The notes: generated by a model not told the origin, from the sequence alone. DNA of 64,000 nucleotides from Phycisphaerales bacterium (GCA_016709445.1 JADJMV010000001.1:372001-436000); one strand, 5' to 3'. Shown: positions 28,638 through 37,948, counted from the first letter of the stretch. Made by a program: numbers and translations.

Positions 28638-31358
28638 ATGCGACACGTGAATCGACTCGTACTCGCGGCCGCGCTGGCCGCATGCGCCGGCGGCGCTTCC
28701 GCCATCGCCGGCTCCTCAACCGGCCCCGACGCCCGCGCGGCCCTCCGCCGCGAATTCCCCGGCGTCCGGCTCATGCAGGACTCGGGGCGGACCCGCATCA
28801 TCTACGGCAAGTCCATGACCACGGCCGCCACGCCCCGACTCGCCGCCGAAACCTGGCTCGCCCAGCACGGCGACGCCTTCGGCGCCGGCAACCTCAGCCT
28901 CGTCGAGCAGTGGGCCGGCGACGTCCGCTTCGGCGAGTTCTACGTCTTCAGCTATTCCCAGACCATGGACGGCCTGCCCGTCGACAGCAGCCCGGGACGC
29001 ATCCTGGCCCACAACAACCACGACGGCACCTGGTCGATCGTCTACGCCGCGGGCCTGTTCGTCGCCCAACCCGAGCAGGGCTTCGCCCCGATCACCCACA
29101 CCGCCCAGGACGCGCTCAACTTCATGCAGGGCTCCGAGTTCGGACGCCTGCCCAAATGGTCCACCCCCGGCCTGGTCGTCTACCAGCTCTCCACCGAGGC
29201 CGGCCCGGTCGCCGTCCGCGCCTGGAAGTTCGTCGGTGAGAACCCCGACCTTCTCAACCGGGAGAAGTACACCTTCTTCGTCGACGCCGCCACCGGCGGC
29301 CTGCTCGAGGCCCGCAACGAGGTCCACAACGTCGACGTCTTCGGCTACGTCAAGGGCTACGGCTCGCCCGGGCTGCGCCCCGACGAGGCCGGCAACCCGC
29401 CCCAGCTGCTGCCCATCCTCGACGACCGCGTCGCCGTCTCCGGCGGCAACAACGCCTACTCCGACGCCACCGGGTTCTTCAACATCACGCACGGCGGCAA
29501 CACCGACGTGACCATCAACGCCAACTTTGACACCGGCCACTGGAGCAATATCAACGACCAGTCCGGCACCGCCGTCCTCACCGCCAGCGCCACCGCGACG
29601 CCCGGACTCGAGGCCTACCTCGAATTCAACTCGAGCCCCTCGGAGCTCAAGACCGCCCAGGTCAACGCCTTCATCGCCACCAGCAAGATCCACGACTTCA
29701 TCCAAGACCGATCAAGCTGGACCGGCATGGACTTCGTCTGCACCACCAACGTCAACCTCAACCAGACCTGCAACGCCTACTTCGACGGCAGCTCCATCAA
29801 CTTCTTCCGCTCCGGCGGCGGCTGCAACAACAGCGCCTACTCCACCGTCGTCAGCCACGAGTACGGCCACTACATCGTCAACAACCAGGGTCTCGCCCAG
29901 GGGTCCTTCGGCGAGGGCTTCGGCGACTGCTGCTCCGCGCTGCTCTTCGATTCCGGCACCGTCGCCGAGCACTTCTACACGAACGGCAACGCCATCCGCG
30001 ACAACGAGAACACCATCGTGACCTATCCCTGCGGCGGTGAGATCCACACCTGCGGCCAGGTGCTCGCCGGCTCCTGGTGGTACACGCGCAAGAACTTCGG
30101 CACGACCTACGGCTCAGGCCCGGGCCTCGAGATGGTCCAGCAGCTCTTCGTGGACTGGCTGCAGATGACCACCGGCGGCTCCGGCAACGACTCGGCCTAC
30201 GCCGGAACGGTCATCGAGATCCTCACCCTCGATGACAACGACGGCAACCTCGATAACGGCACACCGAACTTCGACGAGATCACCAGCGCCTTCGCCCTGC
30301 ACAACGTCCCCGTGCCCGATGTCCAGCCCATCCTCTTCAGCTACCCCTCCGGCCTCCCGGCCCTGCTCACGCCCGGCCACGCGACGGATGTCGCCGTCGA
30401 TATCACCGCCAACGGCGTCAACCCCGTCCCCGCCACCGCGACCCTCTCCTACGCCGTCGACGGCGGCGGATTCACCAACGTCGCCCTCGTCCACAACAGC
30501 GGCGACTCCTACACCGCCACCATCCCCGGCCTGCCCTGCACCAGCAACGTCGACTATCACTTCTCCGTCCAGGGCGACGACAACAAGACCTACCAGGACC
30601 CCAAGGGCGACAACTACGCCGTCCAGGCCTTCGACTCGATCACCGTCGTCCGCGACGATGACTTCGAGACCATCGCCGGCTGGACCGTCGGCGATACGGG
30701 CGACACCGCGACGACCGGCGTGTGGAACCGGATGGACCCGCAGGCCACCGACGCCCAGCCCGAGGACGATGTCTCGGCCGACGGCACGCAGTGCTGGGTC
30801 ACCGACGGGCGCGCCGGCAACTCTGTCGGCGACTTCGATGTCGATAACGGCAAGACCACGCTGAAGAGCCCGGTGATGGACCTCTCGGGATCGACGGACC
30901 CGATCGCGGGCTACTGGCGTTGGTACTCCAACGACAAGGGCGCCGACCCGCAGAACGACACCTTCCGCGTCGATATCAATAACGGCGGCGCATGGGTCAA
31001 TGTCGAGACCGTCGGACCCGCCGGCGTCGAGGCGACCGGCGGCTGGTACTACCACGAGTTCCGCGTCGCCGACTTCGTCGCGCCCAACGCCAGTGTCCAG
31101 ATCCGCTTCGTCGCCGACGACGCCGCCAGCGGCTCCATCATCGAGGCCGCCGTCGACGAGTTCAGCGTCACCGACGGGGTGTGCGACTCCGGCTGCGTCG
31201 CCGACTTTAACGGCGACGGCAGCGTCAATACCCAGGACGTCCTCGCCTTCCTGAACGCCTGGACCTCCGGCGACGGCTCCGCCGACATCAACGGCGACGG
31301 CAACGTCAACACCCAGGACGTGCTCGCCTTCCTCAACCTCTGGACCGCCGGCTGCTAA
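28638..31358 (+). CDS. secreted M36 fungalysin-like metalloprotease with GC-dockerin, copy 2
   Basis: A 906-residue paralogue of the preceding gene. The two are nearly identical over long stretches of propeptide and catalytic domain (for example KYTFFVDAATGGLLEARNEV and NLNQTCNAYFDGSSINFF occur in both). HEYGH is at 407-411, with the Glu ligand in GEGFGDCCSALL. The copies diverge after about residue 560: here the beta domains read VAVDITANGVNPVPATATLSY and DDFETIAGWTVGDTGD, giving a different accessory region before the shared dockerin type (GCVADFNGDG to TAGC). The catalytic part seems conserved and the substrate-contact part free to change. GGAGG precedes the ATG. An intrinsic terminator follows. 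Confidence 0.92.
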   Translation: MRHVNRLVLAAALAACAGGASAIAGSSTGPDARAALRREFPGVRLMQDSGRTRIIYGKSMTTAATPRLAAETWLAQHGDAFGAGNLSLVEQWAGDVRFGEFYVFSYSQTMDGLPVDSSPGRILAHNNHDGTWSIVYAAGLFVAQPEQGFAPITHTAQDALNFMQGSEFGRLPKWSTPGLVVYQLSTEAGPVAVRAWKFVGENPDLLNREKYTFFVDAATGGLLEARNEVHNVDVFGYVKGYGSPGLRPDEAGNPPQLLPILDDRVAVSGGNNAYSDATGFFNITHGGNTDVTINANFDTGHWSNINDQSGTAVLTASATATPGLEAYLEFNSSPSELKTAQVNAFIATSKIHDFIQDRSSWTGMDFVCTTNVNLNQTCNAYFDGSSINFFRSGGGCNNSAYSTVVSHEYGHYIVNNQGLAQGSFGEGFGDCCSALLFDSGTVAEHFYTNGNAIRDNENTIVTYPCGGEIHTCGQVLAGSWWYTRKNFGTTYGSGPGLEMVQQLFVDWLQMTTGGSGNDSAYAGTVIEILTLDDNDGNLDNGTPNFDEITSAFALHNVPVPDVQPILFSYPSGLPALLTPGHATDVAVDITANGVNPVPATATLSYAVDGGGFTNVALVHNSGDSYTATIPGLPCTSNVDYHFSVQGDDNKTYQDPKGDNYAVQAFDSITVVRDDDFETIAGWTVGDTGDTATTGVWNRMDPQATDAQPEDDVSADGTQCWVTDGRAGNSVGDFDVDNGKTTLKSPVMDLSGSTDPIAGYWRWYSNDKGADPQNDTFRVDINNGGAWVNVETVGPAGVEATGGWYYHEFRVADFVAPNASVQIRFVADDAASGSIIEAAVDEFSVTDGVCDSGCVADFNGDGSVNTQDVLAFLNAWTSGDGSADINGDGNVNTQDVLAFLNLWTAGC

Positions 31359-31713
31359 CACCCGCCGATCCGCGACTCGCTCGCCCCGGGGCCCACCACG
31401 GCCCCGGGGCGTTTTCTTGCGCCGCCCCCCACCACAAGGGATCCAAAGACCGCCGCCGACCGGATCGATGGGGGAATCGCGGCGCGAGCCTTGACCGAAC
31501 CGGGGTCGGTGCGGTACACGTAGACGCAGCGCGCCCGCGCACGGAGGAGTCTGTCAGGGGTGTTCCCGAAGAGGGGGAAGGCCCGGATAACAGCTCGCCA
31601 GGGCTTTTTGGTGGCCGGGCAATCGTGCCCGGTCGTGTTTCGTCAGTCCGTGCCAGCCGAGGCCGGCCTTCGCCGATACAACAGAACATCCCCATTCGCA
31701 GGAGAGAAAGCAG
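31359..31713. other. intergenic region upstream of subtilisin gene
   Basis: 355 bases. It contains the terminator at 31382-31415 and, further right, several short complementary G/C blocks (31590-31650, such as GGCCCGG with CCGGGC) that could fold in a leader RNA. I tested it mentally against the cyclic-di-GMP riboswitch pattern without a match. AGGAGAG at about 31700 is the ribosome site of the next gene. Confidence 0.45.
31382..31415 (+). terminator. intrinsic terminator after M36 copy 2
   Basis: A perfect 11-bp stem, CGCCCCGGGGC (31382-31392) with GCCCCGGGGCG (31401-31411), an 8-base loop, then TTTT. It lies 23 bases after the stop codon. Confidence 0.85.
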
Positions 31714-33900
31714 ATGAGCACCCCCAGGTCAGCGGCCCGCGTCGTCTCCATCGTCACGGCAGCCCTCGTGACGGCGGTCTGTGGTCAGGCACTCGCCAGC
31801 GAGGGCGCACAGGACTCGGTCGTGGGCGGCGTGATCTCCCGAGTCAGCCCCACCTCGATCTACCTGCGGACCGGCGTCGTCGACGCCTCCAGGCCCCGCG
31901 CCGGCCTCCAGACACTCGCCGGGCAGCACGGGCGGTTCGTGATCCAGCTCGATGGCCCGATGACCCCCGCCCGCCGCGCCGCCCTCCGGACGGCCGGGGT
32001 GCAGCTCGGCGACTACCTGCCGATCAACAGCTACATCGCGACGTTCGACCACGCCGACGCCGGCCGCGTCGCCGGGCTGACCTTTGTCCGCTGGTACACG
32101 CCGTTCCAGAATTCCTGGAAGGTCGCGCCGGATGTGGGCGCCCGACCGCTCCAGTCCAACGACCGCCTCTTCCTCCAGGGCATCGGCATGTCCGCCCTCT
32201 TCGTCGATGTCTTCACCGACGCCGATGTCGCGGCCACCATCAACGCGATCATGGCGCTGAGCGATAAGACCGAGGTCGTGAGCATCGGCTCGGTCGGCGA
32301 GCAGGCCCAGCTCCATGTCCTCGCGCCCACCGCCCTCGTCGGCCAGCTCGCGCAGATCGACGGCGTGCAGTTCATCGAGGACGCGCCCGAGATCACCATG
32401 CGAAACGCCTCGACGACCTGGATCATCCAGTCGAACATCAACGGTCAGGAGCCGCTCTGGGACCACGGCCTCCACGGCGAGAACCAGGTGCTGGGCCATA
32501 TCGACGGCAAGATCAATATCAACCACTGCTCATTCAGCGACCCCGAGGGCGACCCCCCCGGGCCGAACCACCGCAAGATCCTCGCCTACAACACCTCGCT
32601 CGGCTCTGACTTTCACGGCACGCACACCGCCTGCACCGGCGCGGGCGACAACGGGCTCAACGACAACACCCGAGGCATGGCCTACCTGGCCAAGATCGTC
32701 TTCGACGATATCCCCAGCTTCAACGAGACCGCTTTCTACAACATGCTCGTCCAGAACGAGGGCCAGGGCGCCCGCGTCCATACGAATAGCTGGGGCAACG
32801 ACGGCACCGTCAACTACGACGGCATGTGTCGCGCCATCGACCGCTTCAGCTACGACTACGAGGACAATCTCGTCGCCTTCGCCGTGACCAACCAGTCGCT
32901 CCTGAAGAACCCGGAGAATGCCAAGAATGTGCTCGCCGTCGGCGCCAGCCAGGACACGCCCAACCAGCAGAACCACTGCTCAGGCGGCGCCGGCCCCACC
33001 AACGACGGACGCCGCAAGCCCGAGATCTACGCCCCAGGCTGCAATACAAGCTCCGCCTACAACGTCACCTCCTGCAGCGTGACCACCGCCACCGGCACCT
33101 CCATGGCCTGCCCCGCCATCAGCGGCATCGGGCTGCTCGTCCGCCAGTACTACACCGACGGCTACTACCCCTCCGGCGCCGCCAATGCTGCCGACGCCTT
33201 CATCCCCTCCGGCGCGCTCATCAAGGCCACCCTCATCAACGGCGCCGTCGATATGACCGGCGTCGCCGGCTACCCCTCCAACAAGGAGGGTTGGGGACGC
33301 CTCCTCGCCGACTACGCCCTCTACTTCCCCGGCGATGTCCGGACCATGTGGACCACCGACGTGCGCAACGCCTCCGGCCTGAACACCGCCCAGACCGTCG
33401 AATACCCCATCGAGGTCACCGGCTCCGGCGAGCAGCTCCGCGTCACCATGCAGTTCACCGACCCCGCCGCCTCATCCGGCGCCAGCTTCGCCGCCATCAA
33501 CGACCTCGACCTCGAGGTCGTCGCCCCCGACGGCACCACCTACAAGGGCAACGTTTTCAGCAACGGCTCCAGCGTCTCCGGCGGAACCAAGGACGACCGC
33601 AACAACCTCGAGCAGGTCCACGTCAACAGCCCGGCCGCCGGCTCCTGGATCGTCCGCGTTAACGCCGCCGCGGTCAACGTCGGAACCCAGGGCTACGCCC
33701 TCGTCGTCAGCGGAGAGGTCGCCGAGCCGAATCTCTGCATCGCCGACTTCAACGGCGACGGCAGCGTGAATACCCAGGATGTCCTCGCCTTCCTCAACGC
33801 CTGGGCCGCCGGCCAGAGTTCCGCCGATATCAACGGCGACGGCAACGTCAACACCCAGGACGTCCTCGCCTTCCTCAACCTCTGGAACGCCGGCTGCTGA
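31714..33900 (+). CDS. secreted S8 subtilisin-like serine protease with GC-dockerin
   Basis: A 728-residue exported protein, signal peptide ending near GQALAS. A long propeptide-like region (to about 235) precedes the peptidase domain. The proposed triad is Asp264 (GHIDGKI), His301 (FHGTHTA) and Ser463 (GTSMACPAISG); the oxyanion-hole Asn may lie in AVTNQS. The Asp block is atypical compared with D-T/S-G, but the His and Ser blocks are clear. A C-terminal P-domain-like beta sandwich (QLRVTMQFTDPAASSGASFAAINDLDLEVVAPDGT) is frequent in large bacterial subtilases. The dockerin begins LCIADFNGDG and ends NAGC. AGGAG precedes the ATG. It is likely an extracellular protease alongside the metalloproteases of the cluster. 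Confidence 0.92.
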   Translation: MSTPRSAARVVSIVTAALVTAVCGQALASEGAQDSVVGGVISRVSPTSIYLRTGVVDASRPRAGLQTLAGQHGRFVIQLDGPMTPARRAALRTAGVQLGDYLPINSYIATFDHADAGRVAGLTFVRWYTPFQNSWKVAPDVGARPLQSNDRLFLQGIGMSALFVDVFTDADVAATINAIMALSDKTEVVSIGSVGEQAQLHVLAPTALVGQLAQIDGVQFIEDAPEITMRNASTTWIIQSNINGQEPLWDHGLHGENQVLGHIDGKININHCSFSDPEGDPPGPNHRKILAYNTSLGSDFHGTHTACTGAGDNGLNDNTRGMAYLAKIVFDDIPSFNETAFYNMLVQNEGQGARVHTNSWGNDGTVNYDGMCRAIDRFSYDYEDNLVAFAVTNQSLLKNPENAKNVLAVGASQDTPNQQNHCSGGAGPTNDGRRKPEIYAPGCNTSSAYNVTSCSVTTATGTSMACPAISGIGLLVRQYYTDGYYPSGAANAADAFIPSGALIKATLINGAVDMTGVAGYPSNKEGWGRLLADYALYFPGDVRTMWTTDVRNASGLNTAQTVEYPIEVTGSGEQLRVTMQFTDPAASSGASFAAINDLDLEVVAPDGTTYKGNVFSNGSSVSGGTKDDRNNLEQVHVNSPAAGSWIVRVNAAAVNVGTQGYALVVSGEVAEPNLCIADFNGDGSVNTQDVLAFLNAWAAGQSSADINGDGNVNTQDVLAFLNLWNAGC

Positions 33901-33923
33901 ACCCCCGCGATCACCAACCCCGC

Positions 33924-33954
33924 GGAGCCGGGCGCCAGATCGGCGCCCGGCTCC
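33924..33954 (+). terminator. terminator-like hairpin after subtilisin gene
   Basis: A perfect 13-bp stem, GGAGCCGGGCGCC (33924-33936) with GGCGCCCGGCTCC (33942-33954), a 5-base loop and a poor tail (GATTCTCG). It lies 24 bases after the stop codon. Confidence 0.65.
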
Positions 33955-34017
33955 GATTCTCGAACGCAACGACGGCGTAGCAGGCCCCGCCGTGGAACGG
34001 CGGAGCGGAGAGCCCCC

Positions 34018-36198
34018 ATGCACACCATCCACCGTCTCGCGGCCGTCCTCGCGCCGGCCATCCTCGTCGCCCTGCCGGCCCTCGCCCAGCCGGTACTCCA
34101 CTCCCCTGTCACCGCAGACGCAGGACCCCAGGCGATCCGGCCCGTCTCGATCGACAGCGCCGAACTCGCGGCCATCCGGGCCCAGCAGGGACCCTTCCTG
34201 CTCACCGGATTCCCCATGCCCCGGGGCGCCAGCGCCGATCTCGCGCTCGAGCCCTTCAGCGTGCTCACCCCCGACGCCCAGGTAGTGCTCGGCACCGAGC
34301 ACGGTGATGCACCGATCGGCGCCCCGGAGGTCACCCTCCTCCACGGCACGGTCGCCGGGGATCCCGAGTCTTCCGTCTTCCTGTCCTTCTCAATGCTCGG
34401 GGCCAACGGGGTGATCCGCGCACACGGCCAGACCGTCGTGCTCTCCAGCGGCGCTTTCACCAAGCACCAACAGACCGTCATCGCCGACATGGCCGACTTC
34501 CCCGAGCCACCCGAGTTCGCCAAGGGATGGGAATGCCACGTCGGACCCGAGCACTTCAACCCGCTCGGCCTGGACCTCACCGGCCCGCAAGGACGCGGCG
34601 GCGCCCGCGACAATCCGTGCCGGATCGCCCGGGTTGCCGTCGATACCGACTACGAATACTCCGCCTGGCTCTTCGCCGGCAATCTCGATGCCTCGGCCGC
34701 CTACGCCGTGACGCTCCTCGGCGCCGTCAGCGAGATCTACACCCGCGACCTCAACGTCCGCCTCGTCGTCCCCTACGTCCGCGTGTGGGACGCGGATGTC
34801 GACCCCTACGGCGGTGATCGACTCAGCGAACTCCAGGCCTACTGGTCCGCCAACATGAGCGGCGTCAAGCGCGAGCTCGCCCACCTGCTCAGCGGCAACT
34901 ACGGCGGCGGCGTCGCCTGGGTCGGCACACTCTGCAGCACCTCATACGGCTACGGCCTCTCCGGCGTCGCCGGAGGCTTTCCCTACCCGCTCCGCGACCA
35001 CGACGGCGGCAACTGGGACCTCATGGTCGTCGCCCACGAGATCGGCCACAACTTCGGCACCCTCCACACCCACGACGGCTACGACCCCCACATCGACGAC
35101 TGCGGCAACGGCGACTGCACGCTCGCCTGGGGCGGCACCATCATGTCCTACTGCCACACCTGCGCCGGCGGCATGACCAACATCGTCCTCCACTTCCACC
35201 CGCGAGTGATCGATCAGATCTCCAACTACCTGAACGGCGCATGCAACATCCTCGGCTCGGGCAGGGCCTTTGCCTACGACGACGAAACCATCGCCCTCGA
35301 GAACTCCCCCGTCAATATCGACGTGCTCGCCAACGACCTGCCCATCAACTGCTCGACCCCCGGCATCTTCACCGTGCAGGGCACCAGCGACCAGGGCGGC
35401 TCGGTCGCCCTCTCGCAGGGCACCGGCGAGGGCGGACGCGACGAGGTGCGCTACACACCCCCCGCCGGCTTCAACGGGACCGACACCTTCTTCTACATCA
35501 TGCAAACCGCCAATGGCGTCACCGTCCCCGCGAATGTCCGCGCCGACGTCCTCCACCTCCGGCCCGCCGACACCCTCGGCGTCAGCAGGCTCGGCGTCAC
35601 CACCGACTACTACGTGCTCCAGACCGCCGAGCAGCTCCCCGATTTCAATGCCCTGACCCCCTACGCCCGAGACTATCTCCCCGACATCAATATCCCCAGC
35701 ACCAACGGCTACTTTGCCACCAGCGGCCGCTACGAATACGTCGGCGCGGTGCTCCACGCCTATCTCCACGTCCCGCAGAACGGCTACTACACCCTCTACG
35801 TCGAGTCCGACGACGGGTCGCGACTCTTCGTCGGCGATGAGAAGCTCATCGAGAACGACGGCATCCACCGGATGACCGAACGCTCCGGCGGCATCGCTCT
35901 GGCCGCCGGTTGGCACCGGCTCCGCGTCGAGTACTTCGAAAAGACCCAGGCCCAGGGACTCATCGTGCGCATCGAGGGCCCGGGCCTGCCCAAGCAGCCC
36001 GTCCCGCCCGAGTCATGGCGGACCACCGATTGCGTCGCCGATTGGGTGCCGGACGGCGCCGTCAATACGATCGACTTCATCGGCTTCCTCGGAGACTGGA
36101 GCACCCACACCCCCGCGACCGACCTCGACGGCAACGGGCTCCTCAATACGGCCGATGTTGTCCAGTTTCTCAATGCCTGGGTCAGCGGCTGCCCATAA
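34018..36198 (+). CDS. secreted reprolysin-like zinc metalloprotease with PA14 domain and GC-dockerin
   Basis: A 726-residue exported protein, signal peptide ending near ALAQ. The catalytic domain carries HEIGHNFGTLH at 340-350 and a Met-turn GGTIMSYCH, typical of reprolysin-type metzincins. Then comes a cadherin/VCBS-like domain (YDDETIALENSPVNIDVLANDLP to YTPPAGFNGTDTFFYIM), followed by a PA14-like domain (YVGAVLHAYLHVPQNGYYTLYVESDDGSRLFVGDEKLI) that may bind glycans. The dockerin is divergent: CVADWVPDGAVNTIDFIGFLGDW, then DLDGNGLLNTADVVQFLNAW. It ends SGCP, one residue beyond the usual Gly-Cys. It has the same fold class as the protease at 21143 but different accessory domains, so it is not a simple duplicate. 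Confidence 0.9.
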   Translation: MHTIHRLAAVLAPAILVALPALAQPVLHSPVTADAGPQAIRPVSIDSAELAAIRAQQGPFLLTGFPMPRGASADLALEPFSVLTPDAQVVLGTEHGDAPIGAPEVTLLHGTVAGDPESSVFLSFSMLGANGVIRAHGQTVVLSSGAFTKHQQTVIADMADFPEPPEFAKGWECHVGPEHFNPLGLDLTGPQGRGGARDNPCRIARVAVDTDYEYSAWLFAGNLDASAAYAVTLLGAVSEIYTRDLNVRLVVPYVRVWDADVDPYGGDRLSELQAYWSANMSGVKRELAHLLSGNYGGGVAWVGTLCSTSYGYGLSGVAGGFPYPLRDHDGGNWDLMVVAHEIGHNFGTLHTHDGYDPHIDDCGNGDCTLAWGGTIMSYCHTCAGGMTNIVLHFHPRVIDQISNYLNGACNILGSGRAFAYDDETIALENSPVNIDVLANDLPINCSTPGIFTVQGTSDQGGSVALSQGTGEGGRDEVRYTPPAGFNGTDTFFYIMQTANGVTVPANVRADVLHLRPADTLGVSRLGVTTDYYVLQTAEQLPDFNALTPYARDYLPDINIPSTNGYFATSGRYEYVGAVLHAYLHVPQNGYYTLYVESDDGSRLFVGDEKLIENDGIHRMTERSGGIALAAGWHRLRVEYFEKTQAQGLIVRIEGPGLPKQPVPPESWRTTDCVADWVPDGAVNTIDFIGFLGDWSTHTPATDLDGNGLLNTADVVQFLNAWVSGCP

Positions 36199-36227
36199 GC
36201 CCAGATCACCATTCCAGCCAACCACGC

Positions 36228-36257
36228 CCGCCCCCACCGTTTGGTGGGGGCGGTTTG
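36228..36257 (+). terminator. intrinsic terminator after PA14 protease gene
   Basis: A perfect 11-bp stem, CCGCCCCCACC (36228-36238) with GGTGGGGGCGG (36243-36253), a GTTT loop, then TTTGCTT. Confidence 0.82.
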
Positions 36258-36369
36258 CTTGGGTCTGGCTCTAATCTCTGACCGAGGAATGCCCCGGGTC
36301 GGCCGGGGTTCCGAAGCCAGAGCCCCGGCCAGTTCCGGGGCCACACGACCGAGAAGGGAGACCAGGACC

Positions 36370-36888
36370 ATGAAGCCCCGTACCGCAGCATTGCTCGCAG
36401 CCCTCGCCCTGTCCGCGCCCGCGTTCGCCGACGAGTTCGTCGTCACCCTCGAGGGCACCTCGTTCAAGTACAACGGCCAGACCAATTCCAATATCAACCT
36501 CGTCATCAACCCCGGCGACACCGTCCGATGGGTCTGGGTCTCCGGCATGCACAACGTCGTCTCCGGCAACCACGGCGACGCCGACGAGGGCCAGGAGTTC
36601 CTCAGCGGCGACCCCGTCGTCCCGCCGAACGAGTACGTCCACGCCTTCGCCGATGCGGGCGATTTCCCCTACCACTGCGAACTCCACCACTTCCTCGGCA
36701 TGGTCTCCACAGTGAAGGTCCGCTGTCCCAGCGACTTCAACCAGGACCTCACCGTCAATACCCAGGACGTCCTCGCCTTCCTCAATGCCTGGACCGCCAA
36801 GGACCCCCGCGCCGACTTCAACCATGACGGCACCGTCAATACCCAAGACGTCCTTGCCTTCCTGAATGCCTGGTCCAGCGGCTGCTAG
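36370..36888 (+). CDS. small secreted cupredoxin (plastocyanin-like) with GC-dockerin
   Basis: A 172-residue exported protein, signal peptide MKPRTAALLAALALSAPAFA. The single cupredoxin domain has all four type 1 copper ligands expected of the family: His61 in GMHNVV, Cys103 and His106 in YHCELHH, and Met111, with the C-x2-H-x4-M spacing of plastocyanins. It probably carries single electrons, or stores copper, outside the cytoplasmic membrane. About 50 residues of dockerin follow (RCPSDFNQDLTVNTQDV to SSGC), so a third of the protein is the terminal domain. That shows how widely this domain is attached, here to an electron carrier rather than a hydrolase. GGGAG precedes the ATG at 36370. A hairpin lies after the stop. 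Confidence 0.9.
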   Translation: MKPRTAALLAALALSAPAFADEFVVTLEGTSFKYNGQTNSNINLVINPGDTVRWVWVSGMHNVVSGNHGDADEGQEFLSGDPVVPPNEYVHAFADAGDFPYHCELHHFLGMVSTVKVRCPSDFNQDLTVNTQDVLAFLNAWTAKDPRADFNHDGTVNTQDVLAFLNAWSSGC

Positions 36889-36895
36889 GCCAGTC

Positions 36896-36938
36896 AAGTT
36901 GGGGCAGCGGGGCGGTCCCGGTGCCCTGCCCCCAACTT
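36896..36938 (+). terminator. terminator-like hairpin after cupredoxin gene
   Basis: AAGTTGGGGCAG (36896-36907) pairs with CTGCCCCCAACTT (36926-36938), leaving one bulged C. It starts 8 bases after the stop. There is no clear U-run. Confidence 0.5.
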
Positions 36939-37141
36939 CTCCCGAAACCCATTGCATGCCCCCCAACGCTCCCGTAGCCTGTCCGGCGACGCGGAGCGTT
37001 CTCGCTTCACAGCGCGGGCAGAACCGGGCAGCCCAGTCCGGCGAGGCACGAGGGATACGCTCCACGTCTCAACGAGGCGGGCAGCCGCCCGGGCGCGCTC
37101 CGTCGCACCCGAGATCCCCAATGTCCCCCGAGGAGAAGCCC

Positions 37142-37948
37142 ATGCGCCACGCCATACTCGCCCTCGCCGCCCTGGCCACCCCCGCCCTCGCCCAGCCGGT
37201 CGACCTCGCCGTGGCGCCGGACGCCTCGAGCGTCAGCGCCCAGATCTGCCTCTCGCCCCCCGGCCTCTCCAAGAAGTGCGACACCGACTCCTCGGCCATC
37301 GCCGGTTCGCTCTCGATCGAGCTCGACGACTACGGCATCCCCGGCTCGATCACGCTCGACGACTTCAGCCTCCAGCTGAGCAGCAACCTCTCCTACAACA
37401 TGGACTGGGGTGGATTCATCGGCGGCGTGAACATCCAGATCAATGATCTCACCGTCGCCTACGCCACGCCGGGCATCCCGACCGGACCGGTCGCGGTCGA
37501 CGGCTCGGGCGCGTTCGACTTCCCGGCCGTTCAGGCGGCTTTCACGGGCACCGGCGCCTACCAGGGCTATGGCCCCATCCTCGGCTCCCTCGTCGGTTCC
37601 GGCACCTTCAACCTCGCCGACTTCGGCACCGTGGACTCGGCCATCAGCGGCTATGTCTCCGTCGCCGCCGGCGTGGTCACGCTCACCGGCGCCCAGGCGT
37701 TCAGCAACACCGGAGACATCAACGGCGTCACGACCTCGATCGACGGGAGCGCCACGATCGTCGCTTCCGGCGCGGCGCCCTCGTGCATCGCCGACTTCAA
37801 CCACGACGGCCTGGTCGATACCCGCGACGTCCTTGCCTTCCTCAACGCCTGGAATGCGCTCGACTCTTCATCCGATTGCGACGGCAACAACCTGATCGAC
37901 ACCCGCGACGTCCTCTGCTTCCTGAACGCCTGGAATGCCGGCTGCTGA
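37142..37948 (+). CDS. secreted protein of unknown function with GC-dockerin
   Basis: A 268-residue exported protein, signal peptide MRHAILALAALATPALAQ. The mature part (about 190 residues) is rich in Gly, Ser, Thr and Val and predicted beta, with alternating segments such as GSLSIELDDYGIPGSITLDDFSLQLSSNLSYNMDWGG. I do not recognise a domain; one short segment has two Cys (QICLSPPGLSKKCDTD). The dockerin starts SCIADFNHDG, has an extra Cys in the second repeat (DVLCFLNAW) and ends NAGC, closely matching the phosphate-binding-like protein at 18322 in that detail. AGGAG precedes the ATG at 37142; an ATG at 37121 is in frame. It is the last gene of the (+) cluster. Confidence 0.8.
   Translation: MRHAILALAALATPALAQPVDLAVAPDASSVSAQICLSPPGLSKKCDTDSSAIAGSLSIELDDYGIPGSITLDDFSLQLSSNLSYNMDWGGFIGGVNIQINDLTVAYATPGIPTGPVAVDGSGAFDFPAVQAAFTGTGAYQGYGPILGSLVGSGTFNLADFGTVDSAISGYVSVAAGVVTLTGAQAFSNTGDINGVTTSIDGSATIVASGAAPSCIADFNHDGLVDTRDVLAFLNAWNALDSSSDCDGNNLIDTRDVLCFLNAWNAGC

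Noticed and set aside
31540..31700. Possible riboswitch in the leader of the subtilisin gene.
   Set aside because: G/C blocks can pair, but no known riboswitch core could be matched by eye; a covariance-model search would be needed.
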